In this document: in pieces, positions 13,401 through 25,400 of the stretch
Position numbering within the stretch: position 1 is the first letter of the stretch
How the letters are laid out: each line of letters starts with the position of its first letter
DNA from: Saxidomus purpurata
Taxonomy: Eukaryota; Mollusca; Bivalvia; Venerida; Veneridae
Direction of reading: 5' to 3'
DNA: 64,000 nucleotides
Assembly (NCBI GenBank): GCA_022818135.1
Contig: JAFMSR010000009.1
Coordinates: forward strand, 20,834,115 to 20,898,114
Translations under genes and position numbers: made by a program
Notes under the pieces: generated by a model
Databases searched by the model: none
Seen by the model: only the letters and a program-made list of their open reading frames with translations
Told to the model about the DNA's origin: nothing

Positions 13401-16400
13401 GTCCTAGATTTTATATGTAATCAGTGTTTCTATGTTTATTTCAGGATATTACTGTGAAGGTCCTGCAGAGATTGACTATTCATCCTATGACTGTCCAGTT
13501 GGTCACTATTGTTTGGAAGGGACAACATCAAGGACAGCTTACCCATGTCCAGGTATTCCACTGACTGTTAACCCATACCCCCACTAATATTCTAGAATAG
13601 ACTGGGCCATCTTACAGTTTGGTACCATTAATTGTTCCTAGGGGATGCTCAATGAAAATTTACTGACTGGATAGCAAACAGTGCAGATTATGATCAGACT
13701 GCATGTATCTTGAAGGCAGAATCTTTTGCCACTAATGTTAACATTTTAGGCCAAGATCTTAATGCATTAACATGTACGGTGGCTTGATCCATACTGGTGA
13801 AAGATACAAGTTTGGTATTTGCAATGTGTAACTCATATTAAATATTTAATCTTGATGATAATCACTCATGATGGTTGAAATTTCCAAGGTGGGGGTTTGC
13901 ATGTTGTTGCAGCGACATTGAAAGGTAATGAAAAAAAAGATTTGATAATTGGTTGCAACTTCAAACTTGAAAGACTTAAAGATTATGTTTTCATACCAAT
14001 GCTTATACAGATATAATTATGTAACATGAAAATATGATTTGAAATGGTAGGAAAGATCTCAAGATTGTGTTGCATTCCATTGCTTACGTTAAAAATTAAA
14101 ATTAAATCTTAGTATTTGTATGAGTGATTTGTCATAAATCCTGAAATATATGGAAGTATTTTCTTACAGGTGGCACCTACAATAACAATACGGGGCTGAC
14201 ACAGGAGGTAAATTGTACCGACTGTCCGATAGGGTACTATTGTACCGAAGGGATAACAGAGCCCATTGAATGTCCACCTGGCTTCTACTGTGCCCTTCCT
14301 GGAATGACATCTGGCGCACAAACACCATGCCCTGTAGGAACTTACAGCAATGGAACAGCACTTACATGTAAGGTTGACTTTAATGTTTTCTTTTTTCCCT
14401 CCTTTCTAGTAAGGGATGTAATTTTTTTTTTCATTTAAAAAAATTTTTTTGGTTTGTTTAAGAAATCATACCAGTTAATGCATTGTTTATTTAGGTGATA
14501 CGACACTGAAGAAGTATTTCAATAGTAAGATGATCAAAGCTCACAAAAAGAGAAAGAATATCATGTGTTTTTTATGCCGATATTTACAACTACATTGAAC
14601 ATCATAGGCGCAGTTTGATGGCTTAATTGTTTGATGTCAGGATGGTCTTACACTAGTTTGTGTGTCAAACAGTAAACTGTTGTTTATTACAGAATATACT
14701 ACTTTCCATCATTGTTTATCTGACAAACATGTTGAGCCATGCTTTTTCCTGCCAGTGGTCTTAAATGCTCACAGGTTGTTCTGTACTGAGTGTTCACTTA
14801 TCATCTCACTGATTGTAGGTGGTAGGTTTGAGTCTTGTTTTTGGCCTGACTCTTTATGTGAGAAATTTGGTAGTTTCTTTATGGAGAAAGGTAGTCTGGT
14901 ACTGGTTCTGGTTCTTCTGTTGGGTAAAATGCCCATCTGTAAATAACTAAATTACTTATGAAAGCAGCATTTAACCCAATGGAAAAAAAGTAAGTATATG
15001 TATGAAATTAAATTTTTTTGTAGCTGGTAGTCAATGCATTGACTGTCCCGAGGGTCACTACTGTCCTGGAGGCACGGAGAATAAGCCAACCACAGAGCCA
15101 ACAGCATGTCCAGCAGGGACGTACAACCCGTCAACTGTCGCTGTTGACCTTGTCAACTGCCACCAGTGTGAGAAAGGGTACGCTTGTAACACCACAGGAA
15201 TGTCTGATTCAACTGTACTGTCTTGTAAAACAGGTAAGAGATGAAGAGATTTAGGCGTAAAAAAAAAAAATGTTTGTTTCAGGTTTCCCGACCTACCCTA
15301 TTTTTTTGCCCTGACCCTGGAACATTTTTTGTGTGTAATACTTTTTGGCATAAATTCATTAAAATCTATGTTGAATTTGGTTTGTTTGAGAAAAAAAAAA
15401 AAAAAAAAAAATAATTTCCCTTCCTACCTACCTACCCTATTTTTTGCAGGCATGAAACCTGAAACAAACTTTTTAGCTCACCTGAGCTGGCTCAGGGTGA
15501 GCTATTAGGATCGATGAATGTCCGTCGTCCGTCGTCCGTCCACATTTAGTTCGTTAACACTCTAGTGGTCACATCTTTTCCTCAATTGTCACGAAACTTG
15601 GTCAGGATGTTTGCCCCAGTAATTACTCGGACGAGTTCGAATATGGGTCATCTCGGATGAAAAACTAGGTCACATGACCCAAAAATAGAAAAATCTTGTT
15701 AAGGCTCTACAGGCTACTGTTTTAGTCCAAATATCCTGGCAATTTGTCAGAAAGGTTGTTTGGTTGATTTCTAGCTTAAGTTTTAATATGGGTCACCTGG
15801 GGTCAAAAACTAGGTCACACAGCCCAAATATGGAAAAACCTTGTTAACACTCTAGAGGTAACATTTTCAGCCCAAATATCCTGGAAATTTGTCAGAAAGG
15901 TTGTTAAGATGATTTCTAGCTCAAGTTCGAATATGGGTCATCTGGGGTCAAAAACTAGGTCACAGAGCCCAAATATGGAAAAACCTTGTTTACACTCTAA
16001 ATGTTACATTTTCAGCCATTGGAATTTGTCAGAAAGGTTGTTTTGATGGTTTCTGGTTTTAATAATGTGTTGTTTATTGAACACCTCATTTGCTAATTTT
16101 ATTGCAGTATTTTAACACCAAAAGATTGATAAATGACATTTGTCTTTTAATCAGTACACATCTTGGATCTCTCTATGGTAAGACCAGAGTTTTTATATCT
16201 CTTGGTTTATGCGACTGCTTGTACTATTTTTTGAAAAGGTAGAATAACAATGACATTATGAACTGACATTTTATTTTTATTATTTCCGCTGTTCCGACTC
16301 CATATACTAGTTAATGAAGTGTCAGAACAGTAGGGATATATAATTGAAAGTAATTATTTTAAAGTGTTTATTTTGTTCGAAAATGACAATTATTGACAGG

Positions 16401-19400
16401 TGCAGTAGACTGATGTTCAATATGTGCTCTGTTCAATACAGTAGGAAAAGTCCTTCATACTCAATATTTAAGAAAACTTCCCATAAACCAAGCAATATAA
16501 AAACTCTGGCCTAAAATTGGCACTTATATAAAGTTTTAAATAGCGATGATGCAATACATGTTCTTGACCCCTAGTTGAACTTCCATGTTAAAGATTTTGG
16601 TAGTAATTTTTACATTCACATCACAAGAAAGTTCATATATAAAATTAAATCAATATTTGCAAATAATGAATAGCTTACAGTGCAGATCATGATCAGACAA
16701 CAAAATAATGAATTGCTTACAGTGCAGATCATGGTCAGACAGCAAAATAATGAATAGCTTACAATGCAGATCATGATCAGACAGCAAAATAATGAAAGTG
16801 CAGATCATGATCAGACAGCTAAACAATGAAAGGGCAGATCATGACCAGACAGCTAAATAATGCATAGCAAACAGTGCAGATCATGATCAGACAGCAAAAA
16901 ATAAAAAGCTGACAGTGCAGATCATGACCACCCAACATACAATGAATAGCTTACAGTGCAGATCATGATCAGACAGCAAAAAAATGAATAGCCAACAGTG
17001 CAGATCATGATCAGACAGCAAAATAATGAGGCCTAGAGCTTAGATATTCAGCATGTGGCAATAATTGACTCTCTACCAAGATTGTTCAAATCCTGACCTC
17101 AGGGTCAAAATTAACCCTGCCTGGGGGGGGGTCTTTTGATTTTACATAGGCTTATTAAGAGGATATCATGAGCCAAAGGTAAAAATTGATCCTTTCTGCT
17201 ATTAATAACCTTTTATTTTTGCCAATGGTAGACAGGTGAGCGATACAGGGCCATCATGGCCCTCTTGTTTTTTTTTTAGGCCTAAGTAGAATTATGACCT
17301 CTTATGTGATTGAGTCACTGACTTGAAATAATATATTATAACTACAGGCATTAAATCACACGAAGAAGAAAAAGTGAACTATCTAGTAACCATGTTAACT
17401 AGAATTATCATGAGGAAACTGGGATTTCCTAAAATTGAAAATTTGTGTGAGGCTGTTGGACACATTTTTACATTAAGTAGATATCTTGAAATAAAAAATT
17501 GAGATGTTTACTCATTACAGTGATATCACTTTTGTTTCACTTTTAGACTCACATTGGGTCAATGACTAGGACACCAGGTTAAATGAAAGAAAAATCTAGA
17601 TTCCACATTTTGTATATAGTCATTATGAACTGTAAGAAAACTAGGTCACCAGTTTTACTTGAAGAAACTAGCTAACCAGGTCATATTAAATGAATTACCT
17701 ATTATTAATAAACAATCCAGAAATGACATTTTATTCGGATTTAATATAAAAATTCCACAGACGTTTTTATTGCATTGAGACTGACCTTTTTCAGTGAAAG
17801 CTCTAGTATGAACGGGGTGTAATCTCGAGTTAGAATGAAATGTAAGGTCCGAAGGAAGCAAAACAAAGATAAACTTACTGTTGATTTTTATATTCAAAGT
17901 TGTCTCTTTTTTCAGGCTATTATTGTCCGTTTGGAACCATTGAGTTTGACACTTTCCCTTGTCTACCTGGTAGCTATGGTGACACAAACAATCTGACATC
18001 TGCTGATGAATGTAAAACATGTCCGCAAGGTTGGATATGCGGCTGGGCAACAACTGATTTTGGTGAGTTTGCTAAAATTTATTTTTAAAATCAAATCATA
18101 CATTTTGACATTAATTGAAGGAGCACTGCGTGATTGGCCAAACTACAGCCATTATTTGTTGTGTTAGCTGAGATCAGGTTATTTGGTTTCTTGGGCGACT
18201 AATATTACCAATGTAAATGTTTACAGATATTAGAGCTAATATTATAATGCATAGAGGTCAAAATAGAGTGCATTAAAATAAGCCACCAGATACTTCTAAA
18301 AGCCACCGCGTATTACCAAGAATTTAGGATATAAGGGATTCAAGTATGAGGTAAACTGTATTCTAGTCAGTCGTTAAATTATTTGAATGCATATATTTTG
18401 ATTTTTTACAAGAGGTATGTATCTCATGAACTTGATTATATAACTTTTTTCTTTTTCAGCTGACCATACTCCACCGCAGCCATGTGCTCAAGGTCACTAT
18501 TGTCCAGAACAGACGACAGCACCGGACCAGTATCCATGTCCGGCCGGTACATTCACAAATGCGAGCAACCTCTACGAGGAGTCACAGTGTACGCCATGTA
18601 CAGCTGGCTATTACTGTACTGGTACGTAGTTGCACAAAAATAAACATGTACAAGTGTTGTAAGAGAGGAACATAGTAGCAGTATCATTTGATGGTCAAAA
18701 TACATGAGAGATGCCCTGTCTAAATGAAAATAAAGATGCCGGCTTTATGTAAAGCATAAACATTATAAGCAAATGGCAGCATATTTTTATAATAAAATAA
18801 AAAAAAATTATTAAAAAATAATAAATATAATTTTTTTTTTTTTTTTTGAAAAAAAACAAAAACATATCCCCCAAAAAAAAAAAACAAAGTAACATTGTGT
18901 AATGAAAATAACTACTTCAAGGTGTTTCACAAAATGAAATATACTCTATCATCTATTGACTCTCACAGTATTTATTCTGCTTATTTCATGCTCGAAAGAC
19001 AATTTTTTAGGGGTATCTGTGTTAATTGTAATATAACATCACTTGTGTTTCAAATCTTGCACCATTAAAATTTTGACGAAACAGAGCAGTTATCACTCAA
19101 AAAATTCAACAAAACTAATTTTGATATAGATGTAATGTACTGTTAAAATTGCAGTGCACAAATTAAAGCATGAGATAAATTGCTATTTAATAAAGTCAGA
19201 TTAAAATTGAAAAACTTGAAATGTAAAAGTGACATTTACCGGTACACACTGACTTGTTGTTAATTTTCTGTTTTTTCTTCTTCTTTTTCTCAGGTGGTGA
19301 CAAGGAGCCAACGGGAATCTGTCCACGTGCTTACTACTGTCCCCAAGGAACCCTGATAGGTACGGAGTTTGGATGTCCAAATGGCACCTATAATGATGAG

Positions 19401-22400
19401 CAGGGTCTGACCACTGTTGATGACTGCAAGAACTGCACGCAAGGTATTTTTGTATATTATAAATTTATTTTGTACAGTAAAGTTCCGCTGTTAAGACCGC
19501 CTGATATCAAGACTGTCCTCGCTATTAACACAAAACAGTTCTGAACCAAGTGACCCAATTTATAGTAAAACATTTCGATATTAAATGATAAAACAAAAAG
19601 CAATACCGTCTGGGTTTACTGCAAGAGAAATGTAGAATATTTTGCTTCTACAGGGTGTATCTAAAGAATATACATTTTGTACTGGTAAAGCTTTCTTTCA
19701 TTTCTTTTGACATACATTGTGGAAATAGATGATATATGTAAAGGGGGTTATAGGACATAGCTATCATTCTGTTACATATTTGTTATTTTCAAACTGCTTT
19801 CTCTTTATTTAGGACAGTACTGTGAGTTTGCAGTAAGTTCTACCACACCTTGCTTCGAAGGAACGTACATGCCATATGGAGTTGACCCCACTGGAAGTCT
19901 CACTGCATTGCCTATAGGACCAGGTGAGTTTACTCTTGTACTTTAGAATATCTCTCGGCTTTAATGGATTGTACTTTAGAATATCTCTCTCGGCTTTTAT
20001 GGATAGTACTTTAGAATATTTCTCTCTGCATTCACGAATGTACTATAGAATGATCATGATGTTTTTAAACAAATGTTTTGAAGGAAATAGGACTGGTGTC
20101 GTCTACATCTTTGAATGATTAAGGAGGTTTGATAATGAAACTAGTGTACATGCATATAAACAAAGAAGCGGAAGAAGCCTCCTTGTAGCGTGTTAACCTC
20201 AGGATTGGAGGGTCTTGGGTTTGAGCCCCACAAAAGTCATGGCATAAATGTCCTTAAACAAGACATTAATAATTCCACATTGCCTCTCTATCTTTGAGTT
20301 TGATTCTATCTGATGTGACTCTCAAGAACGATTAATCTAAGTTGTAAGAACTTGTTTCACAATCAAGAATGATTAAGCATAATACATGCGTTTGGGTTTA
20401 AGATTATTTTTGTTGACTCTGTCTCAAACTGCTTAGAGGAATTGCATTCGTTAAGGTGGTGTCTCAAAGTGCTTAGAGGAATTTCATGCCTTAAGTTGGT
20501 GTCTCAAACTGCTTAGAGGAATTTCATGCGTTAAGGTGGTGTCTCAAAATGCTTAGAGGAATTGCATTCGTTAAGGTAGTGTCTCAAACTGCTTAGAGGA
20601 ATTTCATGCGTTAAGGTGGTGTCTCAAACTGCTTAGAGGAATTTCATGCGTTAATGTGGTGTCTCAAACTGCTGAGAGGAATTTCATGCGTTAAGGTGGT
20701 GTCTCAAGTGCTTAGAGGAATTTCATGCGTTAATGTGGTGTCTCAAACTGCTTAGAGGAATTTCATGCGTTAAGGTGGTGTCTCAAAGTGCTTAGAGGAA
20801 TTTCATGCGTTAAGGTGGTGTCTCAAAGTGCTTAGAGGAATTTCATGCGTTAAGGTGGTATCTCAAAGTGCTTAGAGGAATTTCATGCGTTAAGGTGGTG
20901 TCTCAAACTGCTGAGAGGAATTTCATGCGTTAAGGTGGTGTCTCAAACTGCTTAGAGGAATTTCATGCGTTAAGGTGGTGTCTCAAAGTGCTTAGAGGAA
21001 TTGCATTCATTAAGGTGGTGTCTCAAACTGCTTAGAGGAATTTCATGCGTTAAGGTGGTGTCTCAAACTGCTTAGAGGAATTTCATGCGTTAATGTGGTG
21101 TCTCAAACTGCTTAGAGGAATTTCATGCGTTAAGGTGGTGTCTCAAAATGCTTAGAGGAATTGCATTCGTTAAGGTGGTGTCTCAAACTGCTTAGAGGAA
21201 TTTCATGCGTTAAGGTGGTGTCTCAAACTGCTTAGAGGAATTTCATGCGTTAATGTGGTGTCTCAAACTGCTGAGAGGAATTTCATGCGTTAAGGTGGTG
21301 TCTCAAAGTGCTTAGAGGAATTTCATGCGTTAAGGTGATGTCTCAAAGTGCTGAGAGGAATTTCATTCGTTAAGGTGGTGTCTGAAACTGCTTAGAGGAA
21401 TTTCATGCGTTAAGGTGGTGTCTCAAAGTGCTTAGAGGAATTTCATGCGTTAAGGTGGTGTCTCAAAGTGCTTAGAGGAATTTCATGCGTTAAGGTGGTG
21501 TCTCAAACTGCTGAGAGGAATTTCATGCGTTAATGTGGTGTCTCAAACTGCTGAGAGGAATTTCATGCGTTAAGGTGGTGTCTCAAGTGCTTAGAGAAAT
21601 TTCATGCGTTAAGGTGGTGTCTCAAAGTGCTTAGAGGAATTTCATGCGTTAAGGTAGTGTCTCAAAGTGCTTAGAGGAATTTCATGCGTTAAGGTGGTAT
21701 CTCAAAGTGCTTAGAGGAATTTCATGCGTTAAGGTGGTGTCTCAAAGTGCTGAGAGGAATTTCATGCGTTAAGGTGGTGTCTCAAACTGCTGAGAGGAAT
21801 TTCATGCGTTAAGGTGGTGTGTCAAACTGCTTAAAGGAATTTCATGCGTTAAGGTGGTGTCTCAAAGTGCATAGAGGAATTTCATGCGTTAAGGTGGTGT
21901 CTCAAAGTGCTTAGAGGAATTTCATGCGTTAAGGTGGTGTCTCAAAGTGCTTAGAGGAATTTCATGCGTTAAGGTGGTGTCTCAAACTGCTGAGAGGAAT
22001 TTCATGCGTTAAGGTGGTGTCTCAAACTGCTTAGAGAAATTTCATGCGTTAAGTTGGTGTCTCAAACTGCTTAGAGGAATTTCATGCGTTAATGTGGTGT
22101 CTCAAACTGCTTAGAGGCCTAGAGGAATTCAAGCTTAAGGTGGTGTCTCAAGTGCTTAGAGGAATTTCATGCGTTAAGGTGGTGTCTCAAAGTGCTTAGA
22201 GGAATTTCATGCGTTAATGTGGTGTCTCAAAGTGCTTAGAGAATTTCATGCGTTAAGGTAGTGTCTCAAACTGCTTAGAGGAATTTCATGCGTTAAGGTG
22301 GTGTCTCAAACTGCTGAGAGGAATTTCATGCGTTAAGGTGGTGTGTCAAACTGCTTAGAGGAATTTCATGCGTTAAGGTGATGTCTCAAAGTGCATAGAG

Positions 22401-25400
22401 GAATTTCATGCGTTAAGGTGGTGTCTCAAACTGCTGAGAGGAATTTCATGCGTTAAGGTGGTGTCTCAAACTACAAGAATTTCATGCGTTAAGGTGATGT
22501 TCAAAGTGCTGAGAGGAATTTCATTCGTTAAGGTGGTGTCTGAAACTGCTTAGAGGATTTATTCTCCTGTGTTAAGTTGGTGTCTCAAACTGTTAGAGGA
22601 ATTTCATGCGTTAAGTGGTGTCTCAAAGTGCTTAGAGTGAATTCCATGCGCTAAGGTGGTGTCTAAACTCTAGAGGAATTTCATGCGTTAAGGTTGTCTA
22701 AAGTGTTAGAGGAACTTCATGCGTTAAGTATGGTGTCTTAAAGATGATTAAGAATTCGTTAAGGTGGTGTCTAAAACATGCATTTGAGGAATTTCATGAT
22801 TAAGGGTGTCTAAAGTGTTAGAGGAATTTCATGCATTAAGGCGGTTTCTCAAACTGCTGAGAGGAATTTCATGTCTTAAATAAATGTGGTGTCTCAGACT
22901 GAACAGAGGAATTTTATGTATTAAGATGGAGCAGTTAAGCATTAATTTGTTTATCTTTATTTCACTTACTTTTCAACTGAGAGAAAAGTAGTGAGCTTTT
23001 TACTCTACTGGCTTATTTAATAAATGTCAGGGAATTATAGCAGGTCATGATTATATATTCTGATATACTGTGTATTTTAGGTGATCCAGCAAAACGTCAG
23101 TTTGATTGCTTGACATGTCCTGGTGGGTCGACATGTTTGAACGGTACCATAACACCGACAGATTGTACGACGGGTTTTTATTCACCGGATGGGGCAACTG
23201 AGTGCACAATCTGTGAAATAGGGTATGTATCAGACTCATTCACTGTAGAAGTTGTAATGAATAGAAACAAGCTTTGACTGAAAAGGTTCCAGGGCTAAAT
23301 TCATATTTGAAGGTACTTTTAAATTTGCCTCTTTGTCGATGTTGGTCCATGTGCTTTTATTTTTTGATTGCTAAAGTCTAGTTCTGATTTGTATCCAGAT
23401 TACTTGAGCTCTTCTTGCATCTTGTTTTTGAGCTCACCTCGCATCTTGTTATTGAGCTAATCTCACATCTTGTTATTAAGCTCACCTTGCATCTTGTGAA
23501 TTGAGCTCACCTTGCATCGTGTTAATTGAGCTCATCTCATGTCTCATTATTGAGCTCACCTAGCATTTTTAGCTCGTCTGATTTTTGAAAAAAATGACGA
23601 GCTATTGTCGTCACTTGATTGTCGTCGTCGTTGTCGTTGTCGTCGGCGTTGGTTAAGTTTTGCGTTTAGGTCACTTACATGGAAACTATCAAAGCTATCA
23701 CTTTGAAACTTGGACAACTTATTCATCTAAAACCCTTCTTCACATTGTATGCTTAAGATGCTGAGTGTGACCTGTTTTTGGGGTAAAAAACATGAATTTT
23801 GGTTGATTTTGAGAATTGGACATAGGTTTTTCATTTTTTGTTTGATTGATTTCAAATTTTCACAAACAATTAATGGATATGTACTCAAACATAATCAAAT
23901 GGGTTTGTGAGTCATACATTGGGGTGGGGGGGGGGGGGGGGGGGGGGGGCAATTTTAGTATTTTTGGACTTAGTCAGTTTTAGCTAGTCTGATTTTTCAA
24001 GTTTTGCGTTTAGGTCACTCACATGCAAACTATCAAAGCTATCACTTTAAAACTTGGAATACCTGTTCACTATCAAATGTACTATAGAATGAAGGAAGAG
24101 TTTTACAAGTTATTTAACCCTGTTAGTATTTTGACTGGATTATTGCCCCTTCTTAACTTAGAAAGTTTAACACACACCATTTTTGTAACAGTGAACATAA
24201 TGCAACCAAACTTGGTGTATAAGAAGTATTTATGAATATCTTTAATTGAATTGTGTTTTGGGGCTCCTGGGGTCAAAAGGTCACTGTTACTAAAAATAGG
24301 AAAACTGTAATATATTCAATATCTTTAGATACAGTTGACATAATGTAACCAACTTTTGTTTGCAGTAAGTATTTAAGAAGATATTTGATGGGTTGTGTTT
24401 TAGGGCTCCTGGGGTCAAGGTCACTGTAGCTAAAAATAGAAAAATGGTAATTATTCAATATCTTTAGTTACAACTGACATAATGTAACTAAATTATTAAG
24501 TGTGTAATACATATAAATAAAAACATTTATTGGGATTGTGTTTGGGATCATGGGGTCAAGGTCAAGTTTTTTTTTTCTAAAACTAGAAAAATGGGAAATA
24601 TACAGTATCTTTAGTTGCAATTGAATTATTGTGAACACAGTTAGTGTATAGTTATTAATTACAAAAACCTTTTGTGGGATTGTGTTTCAGGGTCAAGGTC
24701 AAGGACACTGTTACTTAAAAAATAATCCGTAAAAGGATAAAATCAGACGAGCGTTCGGCACCCGCAGGCGGTGCTCTTGTGTTAATTTGAGCTCACCTTT
24801 GTGTAGCATCTTGATAATTGAGCTGAGTTGTAGAAGAAACAACTCCTTGATTTTACTGTTACACAGTAGTAGTCCTCTCCAAAGCAATTCAGCCTGTCTT
24901 AACTATATCTATCATTGGTTATAGAGTCTACAAAACTGTTGTAACCAGGGTAACTTAAGTTTTTCTATAAATAGGTATGCATCAGTCTTGAATTAGTGGC
25001 AGTTTTCCCTTCCAAAAGGAAAAACCCATCTGTTGAAAGAACATGTTGAAAGAACTTGAAATGATTTCAAATACTGATAGTATTACAATTTGAAATTCCA
25101 AAATTGTGAATACGGAGGCTTCCATTCTGAATAACATTTTTTTTTTATATTCTAATTTATTCTAAATAATATTATTGTGAAACAAGTTCTTATAACTTAG
25201 GATCTATATACATGTTGCTTTTGAGACTCACACCACATGGAATCCACCAAAGGACAGTTCCTCCATGACACTGGTTAGGTTGAATCAGAGACCCACAGGG
25301 TCTGAGGCGAATGAGCTACCACTGTGCCAATGCAATTTAACGGTTGCACAACACTTTCATTCTTTGATATACCTGCATTACTTAGTAATGCTAACTTAAA

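Noticed and set aside
20168..20260. A functional tRNA gene
   Set aside because: Only box-like motifs are present and no cloverleaf can be drawn. The shared tail with 25172-25333 shows that it is a SINE.
20421..22929. CRISPR-like array
   Set aside because: The 40-bp units are directly adjacent with no unique spacers, and the context is a eukaryotic intron. It is a minisatellite.
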